Below are positions 42,840 to 51,994 of a stretch of DNA of 64,000 nucleotides, one piece after another. The notes beneath the pieces were generated by a model. That model did no database searches. It was not told the origin of the DNA and saw only the letters and a program-made list of their open reading frames with translations. The first letter of the stretch is position 1, and each line of letters starts with the position of its first letter. Position numbers and translations under genes: made by a program. The stretch comes from Coralloluteibacterium thermophilum (GTDB taxonomy: Bacteria > Pseudomonadota > Gammaproteobacteria > Xanthomonadales > Xanthomonadaceae), in contig NZ_JBHSGG010000048.1 of NCBI RefSeq assembly GCF_042654365.1, positions 1 to 64,000 on the forward strand. The letters are read 5' to 3'.

Positions 42840-45152
42840 TCAGCGGGTGTAACCGAGAATACTACGCGTCAGGAGATCGTCAGTCTTGCGCCCGAATGAA
42901 CCGAGCCCCTTGAGCTCCAGCTCGAAGTAGATGGCGTTGCCCTTCTCGGCGTTGTCGAGGTTCCCGGTGTAGCGCCCGCGCAGGTAGTGGCGTCCCAGCA
43001 CCCGCACCGCCATGCAGCAGCTCTGCCATTCGACGCCGGCGGTCGCGTCCAGGGTCGACTGGTCCGGCAGGGAGTAGGCCCAGCGCCCGACCAGGCGCCA
43101 CGACGGCGAGAGCGGGTAGACCGCCGAGATGTCCGTCTGCTCGAGGAGGTCGCGGCGGTAGCGGTAGGCGGCGTTGACCAGGCCGCCGTTCTCGAAGTCG
43201 TACCGGATCCGGTAGGTGTTCAGCTGGGTGCGCTCGCTCGCCGGGTCCCACTGGTAGGAACTGCCGAAGGACCAGCGGTCGCTCACGGCGACGTTGGCGT
43301 CGACCACGTAGAACGAGCCGCTGTCGTTGAGCACGGTCGCGGGCGACGTCGGCGGGATGCGCGGCGGATCGAAGTAGTTGATCCGGCCCACGGCCAGCGA
43401 GCCGAGTTCGCGTCCGCTGCCGGGCTCGAACAGCCGGGTGGTCACCGCGGCAGCCAGCTGGTTCGCGTCGGCCTGCCGGTCGGCGCCCGAGAAGCGGTTG
43501 TCGCGGAACAGCTGCGGGAAGCTGAACAGCAGGTCGCGGGTGTCGAAGATCGGGATGTCGCTGTGGTCGCGATAGGGCACCCGAAGGTAGAACAGGCGCG
43601 GTTCCAGCGTGTTGATCAGCGAGCGGCCGAACCACTCGACGTCGCGGTCGAAGAACAGGCCGCCGTCGACGCTGTAGATCGGCACCGACCGGCTGGGGCT
43701 GGTGTCGCCCCCCGGGCGCACCGGGGCGTCGAGCTCGTACTGCGTGTGGCGGTAGGCGACCTGCGGCGCGAGGAACCACCAGGAGCCTGCGAAGTCCGCG
43801 CGCAGGTAGGGCTTGAGGTCGAGGCGCGAGCCCTCGCTGCGGATGTCGTGGCGGAAGCCGACCGCCTCGCTGCGCAGGCCAACCGTGAGGTAGTCGCCCA
43901 GGGGCCTGTCGTAGTTGAAGCGAAGCCGCGGCAGCTCCATGAAGGGCTCCGCGCTGTCCGCGATCAGCGCATCGGTGATCTGCCAGTCGCGCGCCTCGAT
44001 CGAGGTCGTCCAGTAGCGGCCCCGTCCGTACAGCCCGACGTTGCTTTCGAGGAAGGCGCGCTCGCGATCGGCGGTGGTGACGCTGAAGTCCTCGAAGTAG
44101 CGGGGATCGCTGACCCTGTGCACGTTCGCAAGGCCGTACCACTGCTGGTTGAAGACCGTCCGGTGCCCGATCCGGTATTCGTAGCGGTCGCTGCCGCGCA
44201 GGGCAGGGTCCCGCGCCTTGTCGTCGCTGGGGAGGTACCAGGCCTCGACCGTGCCGCTGTGGGGGCCGAACAGGTAGCGGAATTCGCTGCCCAGCATCAC
44301 GCCGCGCCTGCTCATGATGCGCGGGGTCAGGGTCAGGTCGTAGTTCGGCGCCAGGTTGAGGTAGTAGGGCAGGAACAGGTCCAGCCCGAGCTCGTTGTCG
44401 TAGCCCACGGTCGGGTACAGGAAGCCGGTCTTGCGCCGGTCGTCGAGCGGGAAGCTGAGCCAGGGTGTGTAGAGCACGGGGACGTTGCCCACCCGCACCG
44501 TCACGCCGCGGGCGACGCCCTCGCCTTCGTCCTGGTCGAGGTCGAGGCGGCGCGCGCGCAGTTCCCACTTGCGGTCGACGGGGTCGCAGGTGCTGAACGA
44601 GGCACCGTGCAGGGTGCTGAGCACGCCGCGCACGTCCACGGTATCGGCGCCGCCGTTGCCGCGCTGCGAGAGCAGCTGGTAGCGGACCTGGTCGAGGTGG
44701 TGCACCTCGAGGCCGGTATTGCCCTCGGCGCGCGTCGCCAGCATGCGCAGGCTCGCGTCCTGGTAGCGGACGTTGCCCTCGGCGAGGTAGTCCTCCTCCT
44801 CGTGCACGTAGACGAGCCGGTCGGTTCCCAGCCACTGGGTGCCGCGTTCGAGCTGGACGTCGCCCTCGAAGATGCTGTGCCCGCTCTCCTCGTCGGCCTG
44901 GAGGTTGTCGAAGTCGATGATGGTCTCGGACGTCTCCGGGCTGCCCGCGCCGGGACGCACCGGCGCGAACGGCGCGATGGCGTCCGGACCCCGGCAGAAC
45001 ACCCACGGGTCCGGCGACTGCGACGTCACGTAGAGCCCGCCCACCGAGGCCTCGGGCGGCAGGGTGGCCGGCCCGGTCTGCGCGGTTGCGGGGTGGGCGG
45101 CCGCGGCGGCGATGCACACCGACAGCAGGCTCAGGCGGGGGATCGTGCGCAA
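42840..45152 (-). CDS. lptD: LPS-assembly outer-membrane protein LptD
   Basis: LptD with LptE inserts lipopolysaccharide into the outer leaflet. The 770-residue precursor has a signal peptide (LLSVCIAAAAAHPATA), an OstA-type jellyroll (TIIDFDNLQADEESGHSIFEGDVQL) and a 26-strand barrel. Cysteines in WVFCRGPD, STCDPV and the pair in WQSCCMAVRVLGR fit the disulfide pattern that locks LptD; the last is a typical LptD motif. The start appears to be TTG 45152; no ATG is near, no ribosome site is clear and the gene runs opposite to msrB. It heads the operon with surA. Confidence 0.95.
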   Translation of the reverse strand: MRTIPRLSLLSVCIAAAAAHPATAQTGPATLPPEASVGGLYVTSQSPDPWVFCRGPDAIAPFAPVRPGAGSPETSETIIDFDNLQADEESGHSIFEGDVQLERGTQWLGTDRLVYVHEEEDYLAEGNVRYQDASLRMLATRAEGNTGLEVHHLDQVRYQLLSQRGNGGADTVDVRGVLSTLHGASFSTCDPVDRKWELRARRLDLDQDEGEGVARGVTVRVGNVPVLYTPWLSFPLDDRRKTGFLYPTVGYDNELGLDLFLPYYLNLAPNYDLTLTPRIMSRRGVMLGSEFRYLFGPHSGTVEAWYLPSDDKARDPALRGSDRYEYRIGHRTVFNQQWYGLANVHRVSDPRYFEDFSVTTADRERAFLESNVGLYGRGRYWTTSIEARDWQITDALIADSAEPFMELPRLRFNYDRPLGDYLTVGLRSEAVGFRHDIRSEGSRLDLKPYLRADFAGSWWFLAPQVAYRHTQYELDAPVRPGGDTSPSRSVPIYSVDGGLFFDRDVEWFGRSLINTLEPRLFYLRVPYRDHSDIPIFDTRDLLFSFPQLFRDNRFSGADRQADANQLAAAVTTRLFEPGSGRELGSLAVGRINYFDPPRIPPTSPATVLNDSGSFYVVDANVAVSDRWSFGSSYQWDPASERTQLNTYRIRYDFENGGLVNAAYRYRRDLLEQTDISAVYPLSPSWRLVGRWAYSLPDQSTLDATAGVEWQSCCMAVRVLGRHYLRGRYTGNLDNAEKGNAIYFELELKGLGSFGRKTDDLLTRSILGYTR

Positions 45153-45267
45153 GGCGGGTCCGGCGGGTGGAAAACCGGGCTAGCTTGCCGCAAGGCTTGA
45201 ACCCCGGCAACGCGGCCCGCAGATCGCAGGCGGGGCGGCGACGGGCCGCGCGAGAGCGGAGCTTGCG

Positions 45268-45663
45268 GTGGAGAAGATCGAGAAGACCGAGGCGGAATGG
45301 CGGGCCGAGCTGAGCCCGGAGCAGTACGCGGTCTGCCGATGCTCGGCGACCGAGCGCGCCTTCACGGGAAAGTACTGGAACCACAAGGCGCCGGGGACCT
45401 ACCTGTGCGCCGCCTGCGGCGCCGAGCTGTTCGCCTCCGCGGACAAGTACGACTCGGGCAGTGGCTGGCCCAGCTACACCCGGCCGGTCTCGCCCGAGGC
45501 CGTCTCGGGCCACGAGGACACCAGCCACGGCATGCGCCGCATCGAGGTCCGCTGCGCCCGCTGCGCGTCGCACCTCGGCCACGTGTTCCCGGACGGGCCG
45601 CCGCCCACGGGCCTGCGCTACTGCATCAACTCCGCCGCGCTGGACTTCCGCCCGGCGGAGTGA
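45268..45663 (+). CDS. msrB: Peptide methionine-(R)-sulfoxide reductase MsrB
   Basis: MsrB repairs R-methionine sulfoxide. The 131-residue protein has two zinc CxxC pairs (LCAACG, CARCASH), the substrate His region HLGHVFPDGP and catalytic RYCINSAAL. The usual resolving cysteine in SGCGWPSF is Ser here (SGSGWPSY), while Cys23 and Cys25 (YAVCRCSATE) sit where an alternative recycling Cys occurs in Xanthomonas-type MsrB. GTG 45268 is the start. msrA lies 9 kb away. Confidence 0.95.
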   Translation: MEKIEKTEAEWRAELSPEQYAVCRCSATERAFTGKYWNHKAPGTYLCAACGAELFASADKYDSGSGWPSYTRPVSPEAVSGHEDTSHGMRRIEVRCARCASHLGHVFPDGPPPTGLRYCINSAALDFRPAE

Positions 45664-45682
45664 CGACGCCGGCGCGGTCGGC

Positions 45683-46603
45683 TCAGGCGTCCATCAGCGC
45701 CCGGACGTGCGCGACCGCGGACGCGCGCAGCGCGCTCAGGCTGTAGCCGCCTTCCAGGCTGGAGACGATCCGGCCCTGCGCATGCCGCTCGGCCAGGGCC
45801 ACGAGTTCGCGGGTGAGCCAGTGGTAGTCCTCGACGTCGATGTCGAGGTCGGCCAGCGGATCGAGGCGGTGTGCGTCGAAGCCTGCGGAGACCAGGATCA
45901 GCTGCGGGCGGGCATCGTCCAGCGCGGGCAGCAGGATCTCGGTCCAGGCCTTGCGGAATCCCGCCCCGTCGGTGCCCGCCGCGAGCGGCACGTTGACGAG
46001 GTTGCCGACGCCGCGCTCGTGGCGGAAGCCGGTGTCCGGGTACAGCGCCGCCTGATGGCTGGAGAGGTAGAAGACGCGCGGGTCGCGCTCGAAAATGGCC
46101 TGGGTGCCGTTCCCGTGGTGCACGTCGAAGTCGACCACGGCGACCCGCTCCAGGCCGTGGGCCTCGACCGCGTGGGCCGCGGCGACCGCCACCGAGTTGA
46201 ACAGGCAGAAGCCCATGGCGATGTCCGCGGTGGCGTGGTGGCCGGGCGGCCGCACCGCGCAGAAGGCGCGCGGCTCGCGGCCGCGGAGCGCGCCGTCCAC
46301 CGCCGCAACGCCGGCCCCCGCCGCGCGCAGGGCCGCCTCCGCGGAGTGCGCGTTCATGACCGTGTCCGAGTCCAGGCGGCGGGCGCCGACCGTCGGCACG
46401 TCGAGGATCTCGGCGATCAGTTCGGGCGCGTGCACCCGCGCAAGCTGGCTCCGGAGCGCCTGCGGCGCCTCCCGCCAGTCGAGGTCGCGGACGGCGCCGC
46501 GCAGGCTGTCGATCACCGCGCCGAGGCGCTCCGGGCATTCCGGGTGGCCGCGCCCCGGGCTGTGCTGGAGGCAGGCGGGATGGGTGTAGACGGGGAGGCT
46601 CAC
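45683..46603 (-). CDS. HDAC/AcuC-family zinc deacetylase
   Basis: The 306-residue protein has the histone-deacetylase fold: VRPPGHHA with the His pair, the metal site VDFDVHHGNGT and SAGFDAH. Bacterial members remove acetyl groups from polyamines, acetoin-pathway proteins or other small molecules; the substrate cannot be told. GTG 46603 overlaps the stop of the adenosyltransferase gene (GTGA) and has AGGAG 8 nt upstream, which decides this start over the upstream in-frame ATG. Confidence 0.92.
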   Translation of the reverse strand: MSLPVYTHPACLQHSPGRGHPECPERLGAVIDSLRGAVRDLDWREAPQALRSQLARVHAPELIAEILDVPTVGARRLDSDTVMNAHSAEAALRAAGAGVAAVDGALRGREPRAFCAVRPPGHHATADIAMGFCLFNSVAVAAAHAVEAHGLERVAVVDFDVHHGNGTQAIFERDPRVFYLSSHQAALYPDTGFRHERGVGNLVNVPLAAGTDGAGFRKAWTEILLPALDDARPQLILVSAGFDAHRLDPLADLDIDVEDYHWLTRELVALAERHAQGRIVSSLEGGYSLSALRASAVAHVRALMDA

Positions 46604-47160
46604 CGGCGTCGCTCCTGTCCGAGTGCCGGATCCCACAGCACCTCGCCGCCGGCGCCGCGCGCCAGCACGCGCGCCAGCACGAACAGCAGGTCGGACAGCC
46701 GGTTGACGAAGCGCAGCGCCTCCGGCCGCAGGGGCTGGCCCCGTCCCAGCGCGACCATCGCCCGCTCGGCGCGCCGGGCCGCGGCGCGGGCGACATGGCA
46801 GTACGCGGCCGCCGCGCCGCCGCCGGGCAGCACGAATTCGCGGAGCGGGGGCAGGGAGGCGTTCATGCGCGCGAGTTCGCGCTCCAGCCAGACCGCGTCG
46901 GCGTCCTGGAGGGCGGCATGCCCGGGCACGGCGAGTTCGGCGCCGAGGTCGAACAGCGCGTGCTGGAGGGCGACGAGCAGGGCCCGCGCCTCCTCGGGAA
47001 CGGGCTGGGCGAGGACCACGCCGAGCGCGCAGTTCGCCTCGTCGACCGCGCCGATGGCCTCGATCCGCCGGCTGTCCTTGGGCACCCGCGTGCCGTCGCC
47101 GAGCCCGGTGGTGCCGTCGTCGCCGGTCCGGGTCGTGATGCGGCTGAGGCGGTGGCCCAC
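46600..47160 (-). CDS. ATP:cob(I)alamin adenosyltransferase (PduO-type)
   Basis: The enzyme makes adenosylcobalamin from cob(I)alamin and ATP. The 186-residue protein has RITTRTGDDGTTGLGDGTRV, VDEANCALG and the C-terminal NRLSDLLFVLAR, the three PduO signatures. GTG 47160, with AGGAG 10 nt upstream, is chosen because it begins just before the conserved TRTGDDG block. It is coupled to the deacetylase gene; cobalamin genes are otherwise absent here. Confidence 0.95.
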   Translation of the reverse strand: MGHRLSRITTRTGDDGTTGLGDGTRVPKDSRRIEAIGAVDEANCALGVVLAQPVPEEARALLVALQHALFDLGAELAVPGHAALQDADAVWLERELARMNASLPPLREFVLPGGGAAAAYCHVARAAARRAERAMVALGRGQPLRPEALRFVNRLSDLLFVLARVLARGAGGEVLWDPALGQERRR

Positions 47161-47174
47161 CGGCGACCGGCTCC

Positions 47175-47777
47175 TCAGGCCGTCTGCGGGCGCAGCGGCG
47201 GCAGGGCGCGCCGCAGCAGCGCGAAGCCGCCGAACAGCAGGGCGCTGTAGAACAGCGTGCCGGCCAGCGTCCACTTCAGGAACGGCAGTGCCGCCACGTA
47301 GCACGGGCCGATCCCGGCGACGCAGGGCTCGCCGGGACGCGCGCCGAGCCAGGCCACCGCGTTGCTCGCGAAGAAGAACACCAGCGCGCTCGCGACGCCC
47401 GCCCCCAGCACCCGCCGTGCGCTCGCCCGGCCGCGCAGCGCGAAGCCGGGCAGGCCCGCGAGCAGGGTGCTGGCGTAGATGCCGAGCGCCAGCGGGCTGA
47501 GCATGTACTCGGCGTACAGCGCGGTGTCCGCGGTCCAGCCGAGCCCGAGCGCGCCGCTCGCGAAGCCCAGGGCGATGTCGGACAGGAACAGCGCCAGCAG
47601 CGGAACCGCGACCGCCCAGCCGCGATGGGCGAAGTGCGCGGCGCCGAACAGCGCCAGGGCCGCCACCGGCGTGAAGTTCGGCGGGTGCGGCAGCAGGCGG
47701 GTCAGCGCGACGGCGACGAGCATCGCGACGAGCACCAGCGGACCTGCGACGGCGGGACGGGAAAGCGCGGCGGGCAT
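47175..47777 (-). CDS. DUF6580-type integral membrane protein
   Basis: The 200-residue protein has about six membrane helices and the conserved NFTPVAALALFGAAHF segment of DUF6580. This family often sits near cobalamin transport or use genes and resembles the S components of energy-coupling-factor transporters. Lying 14 bp upstream of the cobalamin adenosyltransferase, it may take part in corrinoid or cofactor uptake; that is inference. Confidence 0.75.
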   Translation of the reverse strand: MPAALSRPAVAGPLVLVAMLVAVALTRLLPHPPNFTPVAALALFGAAHFAHRGWAVAVPLLALFLSDIALGFASGALGLGWTADTALYAEYMLSPLALGIYASTLLAGLPGFALRGRASARRVLGAGVASALVFFFASNAVAWLGARPGEPCVAGIGPCYVAALPFLKWTLAGTLFYSALLFGGFALLRRALPPLRPQTA

Positions 47778-47860
47778 GGAGGGCTGAGAGCGGAAACGGC
47801 GATGGAGCGAGGATAGCGCAGCTCGGGCGGCGCGCCCGGTCCAGCGCGTATCATCCGCGG

Positions 47861-49075
47861 ATGACCCACGACTTCGCTGACGTCGCGTTCGACGTCCTGA
47901 TCGTCGGCGGCGGCCTGGTGGGCGCCAGCCTGGCCTGCGCGCTCGACGGGCGCGGCCTGCGGATCGGCCTGGTGGAGGCGGAGCCCGCCGCGGCGCTCGC
48001 TGCGCCGCCGCCGACCTTCGACCAGCGCAACCTCGCGCTGGCGGCGGCCTCGGTGGAAATCCTGGAGCGCCTCGGGGTGTGGCCGGCCGTCCGTGGCGGC
48101 GGGGCGCCGATCCGCCACATCCACGTCAGCCGGGCCGGCGACTTCGGCGCCGTGCGCCTCGATGCGGAGACCTACGGACGCGCCGACTTCGGCAGGGTCG
48201 TGGTGGCGCACGACCTCGGCATCGCGCTCGAGACCCGGCTCGGCCAGCTGCGCGACGTCGTCCGCCTGCGCCCCGCACGCGTGACGGCCGTGCATGCGCC
48301 GGCCGACGGATGCCGCACGGTGGAGCTCGAGACCCCCGAGGGCCCGCGGCGGATCGCGACCCGCCTCGTCGTCGGCGCGGACGGCACCCGCAGCGGCGTG
48401 CGCGAGGCGCTGGGCATCGGCGTCGAGCGCCACGACTACCGGCAGACCCTGATCGTGTGCAGTGCCGCGGCCGAACGTGCGCCGGACGGGCGCGCGTGGG
48501 AGCGGTTCGGGCCCCAGGGGCCGACGGCGCTGCTGCCGCGGCCGGACGGGCGCTATGGCGCAGTCTGCGGCGTCCCCGCGGACGAGGCGGCGCGCATGCT
48601 GGCGCTGGACGACGCGGACTACCTCGATGTCCTGCAGTCGCGCGCGGGCTGGCGCGCCGGCCGCCTCACCGCGGTCGGCAGCCGCGTCGGCTATCCGTTG
48701 CAGCGCTGCGTCGCGCAGGCGCTGCACGCGCCGCGGGCGGTTCTGGTCGGCAACGCCGCGCAGACCATCCATCCGATCGGCGCCCAGGGCTTCAACCTCG
48801 GCCTGCGCGATGCCGTGGCCCTGGCCGCTCGCCTCGCCGGGGGCAGCGACCCGGGCGATGCCGCGCTGCTGGCCACCTACGCCGCGGAGCGGGCCGGTGA
48901 CCGGAGCCGCACGCTGGCCTTCAGCGACGGTCTGGCGCGGATCACCAGCAATCCTTCGCGCCTGCTCGGTCTGCTCCGTGGCCTCGGCATGCTGGCGGTG
49001 GACCTGCTGCCGCCGCTGCGCGACCCGCTGGTCGCCGGGGCCATGGGCTACCGCCCCACGGGAGAACCGGGATGA
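47861..49075 (+). CDS. ubiH: UbiH/COQ6-family FAD monooxygenase, ubiquinone synthesis (UbiH-like)
   Basis: The 404-residue flavoprotein has the N-terminal FAD motif VLIVGGGLVGASLA, DG motif VVGADGTRSGVRE and FAD-binding GNAAQTIHPIGAQGFNLGLRD. It hydroxylates the ubiquinone ring. By resemblance it is the UbiH paralogue and the next gene a second ring hydroxylase; the exact split of positions C1, C5 and C6 cannot be told by eye. It overlaps the next gene by 4 bp. Confidence 0.93.
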   Translation: MTHDFADVAFDVLIVGGGLVGASLACALDGRGLRIGLVEAEPAAALAAPPPTFDQRNLALAAASVEILERLGVWPAVRGGGAPIRHIHVSRAGDFGAVRLDAETYGRADFGRVVVAHDLGIALETRLGQLRDVVRLRPARVTAVHAPADGCRTVELETPEGPRRIATRLVVGADGTRSGVREALGIGVERHDYRQTLIVCSAAAERAPDGRAWERFGPQGPTALLPRPDGRYGAVCGVPADEAARMLALDDADYLDVLQSRAGWRAGRLTAVGSRVGYPLQRCVAQALHAPRAVLVGNAAQTIHPIGAQGFNLGLRDAVALAARLAGGSDPGDAALLATYAAERAGDRSRTLAFSDGLARITSNPSRLLGLLRGLGMLAVDLLPPLRDPLVAGAMGYRPTGEPG

Positions 49076-50268
49076 ACGGGCGCGAGATTCTGGATGCCGT
49101 CGTCGTCGGTGCCGGCGTCGTCGGTACCAGCGCGGCGCTGGCACTGGCCGACGAGGGCCTGCGGGTCGCGCTCGTGGAGGCGCGGGCGCCGCAGCCGTGG
49201 GCGCGCGAGCGGCCCGACCTGCGCGTGTACGCCTTCGCGCCCGACAACGCGGCCCTGCTCGCGCGCCTGGGCGTCTGGGACGCGGTCGCCGGCGCCCGCG
49301 TGCAGCCCTATGCGCACATGTGCGTCTGGGACGCCGCCGGCGGCGGCGCGCTGCGCTTCGATGCCGCGGCCCTGGGGCGCGGCGAGCTCGGCTGGATCGT
49401 GGAGAACGGCCTGCTGGTGGACCGCCTGTGGGCGCGGCTGCAGCAGGCCGGTGTGCGCGTCCTGTGCCCCGAGCGCGTCGCCGCCATCGCGCAGGACGCG
49501 GACGGCGCCACCCTCGCACTGGAAAGCGGGCCCCGCCTGCGCGCACGCCTGGTGGTGGCGGCCGACGGTGCCGGCTCGACCCTGCGCGGGCTGCTGGGGG
49601 TGCCGGTGGAGCGGCACGACTACCGCCAGAAGGGCGTGGTCGGCTTCGTGCGGACCGAGGCGCCGCACGCACGGACGGCCTGGCAGCGATTCCTGCCGAG
49701 CGGACCTATCGCCTTCCTGCCTTTCCAGGACGCGGCGGGCGACCCACACGTCTGCTCCATCGTCTGGACCCTGCCGGACGCTGAGGCCGACCGCATCGTC
49801 GCGCTCGACGACGGGGCCTTCGGCGACGCGGTGACCCGCGCCTTCGGCGCCTGCCTCGGCGCGGTGGTGCCGGTGTCGGCCCGCGCCGCCTTCCCGCTGC
49901 AGCGGCAGCTGGCGGCCCGCTACGTGGTGGAGCGCACCGTGCTCTGCGGCGACGCGGCGCACGTGGTGCACCCCCTGGCGGGGCAGGGGGTCAACCTCGG
50001 CCTGCGCGACGTGGCGGCCCTGCGCACGAGCGTCGCGGAGAGCCTCGCCCGGGGGAACCCGCCGGGGACGCCGCGCCGCCTCGCGGCCTGGCAGCGCGCG
50101 CGCCGCAGCGACGCGACGCTCGCCGCCTGGAGCTTCGACCTCATCAACCGCGGCTTCTCCAACGACCTCCTGCTGCCGACGCTGCTGCGCGGTCCGGCAC
50201 TCGGCCTCGCCGGGCGCGTTCCCGGCCTGGCCGGCGCGCTCGCGCGCCACGCCGCGGGTCGAGGATGA
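49072..50268 (+). CDS. Second UbiH/UbiI/UbiF-family FAD hydroxylase
   Basis: The 398-residue protein has VVVGAGVVGTSAALALA, the DG motif VVAADGAGSTLRG and CGDAAHVVHPLAGQGVNLGLRD. It belongs to the same family as its upstream neighbour and is coupled to it (ATGA overlap), as ubiH-ubiI are in E. coli. UbiI (C5 hydroxylase) is the most likely identity, but UbiF/UbiM types are possible. Confidence 0.9.
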   Translation: MNGREILDAVVVGAGVVGTSAALALADEGLRVALVEARAPQPWARERPDLRVYAFAPDNAALLARLGVWDAVAGARVQPYAHMCVWDAAGGGALRFDAAALGRGELGWIVENGLLVDRLWARLQQAGVRVLCPERVAAIAQDADGATLALESGPRLRARLVVAADGAGSTLRGLLGVPVERHDYRQKGVVGFVRTEAPHARTAWQRFLPSGPIAFLPFQDAAGDPHVCSIVWTLPDAEADRIVALDDGAFGDAVTRAFGACLGAVVPVSARAAFPLQRQLAARYVVERTVLCGDAAHVVHPLAGQGVNLGLRDVAALRTSVAESLARGNPPGTPRRLAAWQRARRSDATLAAWSFDLINRGFSNDLLLPTLLRGPALGLAGRVPGLAGALARHAAGRG

Positions 50269-50284
50269 GTGCCCTGGTCGAGGT

Positions 50285-50350
50285 GAGTGAAGAGGAGGGA
50301 GAAACGAGCGGAGCGGACATGCTCTCTCCACCTCTCGCTCCTGTTCACTC
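50285..50350. repeat. GAGTGA palindromic element between convergent ubi and rlmM genes
   Basis: The left arm GAGTGAAGAGGAGGGAGA matches the reverse complement of the right arm, GAGTGAACAGGAGCGAGA, at 16 of 18 positions; the total span is 66 bp. The right end is also the Glu-stop of rlmM (GAG TGA). A bidirectional terminator role is plausible from the convergent position; no long U-run is present. Confidence 0.7.
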
Positions 50351-51409
50351 GCTCCTCGAGCGCCGCGCATAGACCGTGATTTCCTCGCGGTCGTGGTACA
50401 GCTGCCGCGCCCGGATATCGAGCGGCATGCCGGTGCGCTCGCGCAGCAGGTCGAGGCACAGCACGGTCTCGTCCCAGCGCTTCTTCATCGGCAGCTTGAG
50501 GTTGAAGATGGTCTGCCGGCACCAGCCCTCGCGCAGCCAGGTCGCGATGCGGTCGGCCACGCGGCGCGGCTGTTCGACCATGTCGCAGACCATCCACTCC
50601 AGCGTCTGCGGCGGCTGCCAGCGGAAGCCGTCGGCGCGCACGTGCTCGATCAGGCCGGTGGCGTGGGCGCTCTCCGCCAGCGGCCCGTTGTCGATGGCCC
50701 AGACCCGCAGGTAGCGGCGCGCCAGGATCCAGCTCCAGCCGCCCGGCGCTGCGCCCAGGTCGGCGGCGTACATCCCCGCCTGCAGGCGCCGAGCGCGCTC
50801 GTCGGGATCGAGGAGGACGGTGATCGCCTCCTCGAGCTTGGCCGCGGAGCGCGAGGGCGCGTCGCCGTGGATGCGCAGCCGCGGGATGCCCAGCGGCCAC
50901 GGCGAGGTCGTCTTCGGATCCGCGACGGCCAGCAGCGCATGGTCGCCCGCGAGCAGGCAGACGTGCAGCCGCGGCAGGCGCGCGTCCTCGGCCGGCGCCA
51001 GCAGCCCGTGCCTGCGCAGCGCCGGGCGCAGGGCGTTGCCGAAGGCGCGGGCCAGTCCGGAGAGCGGACGCCCCGCCTCCGAGTCGGGATGCTCCACCCA
51101 GACGTCGCCGAAGCACAGGCCGCGGTCGGACAGCGCCGCCAGCAGCGGGGTGAGCCGGTCGCGCGGGTCCAGGCCGCGCAGTTCCGCCAGGAGACGCAGC
51201 GACTGCCGCGCGAAGACGAGGTCGCGCCAGGGCAGGGCGGCGGCCAGGCCTGCGCCGTCGGCGCCGAGGAGTTGCACGACGCCGCTGTTGCGCTCGGTCT
51301 TGGCGTAGGCGCCGAGCCCGGCCTCGGCGGCGCGCGCGGTGTATTCCGCCGCAAGCTCCGGCTCGAAGCCGGCGCGGCAGTAGCCCAGCAGGCCGTCGAC
51401 GGCGCTCAT
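50345..51409 (-). CDS. rlmM: 23S rRNA C2498 2'-O-methyltransferase RlmM
   Basis: RlmM methylates the ribose of C2498 in domain V of 23S rRNA. The 354-residue protein has an N-terminal RFL domain, a THUMP region and a Rossmann methyltransferase with SAM loop AADLGAAPGGWSW and catalytic K-D-K-E residues around VWAIDNGPL, VCDMVEQP and FNLKLPMKKRWD. The length matches E. coli RlmM closely. Confidence 0.95.
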   Translation of the reverse strand: MSAVDGLLGYCRAGFEPELAAEYTARAAEAGLGAYAKTERNSGVVQLLGADGAGLAAALPWRDLVFARQSLRLLAELRGLDPRDRLTPLLAALSDRGLCFGDVWVEHPDSEAGRPLSGLARAFGNALRPALRRHGLLAPAEDARLPRLHVCLLAGDHALLAVADPKTTSPWPLGIPRLRIHGDAPSRSAAKLEEAITVLLDPDERARRLQAGMYAADLGAAPGGWSWILARRYLRVWAIDNGPLAESAHATGLIEHVRADGFRWQPPQTLEWMVCDMVEQPRRVADRIATWLREGWCRQTIFNLKLPMKKRWDETVLCLDLLRERTGMPLDIRARQLYHDREEITVYARRSRSE

Positions 51410-51433
51410 GCCGGGGCCCGCCGCAGGGAACGC

Positions 51434-51994
51434 TCAGTAGCGATCGCCGCCGCCCTCGCCATAGGCGCGCAGCACGGCGCGCGCCTCCTCCCGCAGGATG
51501 TCGCGGCGCACCGCGATGTCGCGCCGCTCCAGTTCGCCGATCCAGTCGGCGGGAAGCGGGCCCTCGTCGAACTCGGTCAGCGACTCCACGTCCTCGGCGC
51601 GCGCGCCGATCAGCAGCTCGTCGATGCCGGCCCAGACCGCGGCGCCGTAGCACATGCAGCAGGGCTGGGAGGAGGTCGCGAGCACGAAGCGGCTGCCGTC
51701 GTCGTTGAGGCGCGGGCGCTGCAGGCGCTGTTGCGCCAGCATCCACGCCATCATCTCGGCATGCGCGGCGGAGGTCGTGTGCGGCATCACGCGGTTGACG
51801 CCGACCGACACCAGCCGCCCTTCGCCGGTGAACACGGCGGCGCCGAACGGACCGCCGCTGGCGTGCTCGACGTTCATGCGCGACAGCCCGATCGCCAGCG
51901 CGACCTTGCTCTCGTCGTCGGGGTAGCGGCGGTCGAGGTCGACCTGCCCATGCACCCAGGCGGGAAGCGTGAGGTGGACCTGCGCGTACAGCAT
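51434..51994 (-). CDS. Nucleoside/tRNA-type zinc deaminase (GuaD/TadA superfamily)
   Basis: The 186-residue cytidine-deaminase-fold protein has catalytic HAEMMAW (His and Glu) and the zinc pair in SQPCCMCYGAAVW. HASGGPFGAAV is the substrate-binding strand. The C-terminal acidic stretch resembles guanine-deaminase or nucleoside-deaminase relatives more than TadA, and there is an unusual N-terminal ~25 residues (MLYAQVHLTLPAWVHGQVD). Substrate unknown. ATG 51994 shares a base with the stop of the lipoprotein gene (TGATG). Confidence 0.87.
   Translation of the reverse strand: MLYAQVHLTLPAWVHGQVDLDRRYPDDESKVALAIGLSRMNVEHASGGPFGAAVFTGEGRLVSVGVNRVMPHTTSAAHAEMMAWMLAQQRLQRPRLNDDGSRFVLATSSQPCCMCYGAAVWAGIDELLIGARAEDVESLTEFDEGPLPADWIGELERRDIAVRRDILREEARAVLRAYGEGGGDRY

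Noticed and set aside
45153..45267. Sigma-E type promoter upstream of lptD
   Set aside because: E. coli lptD is under sigma E, but I could not find a GGAACTT-like -35 with a correctly spaced -10 here.
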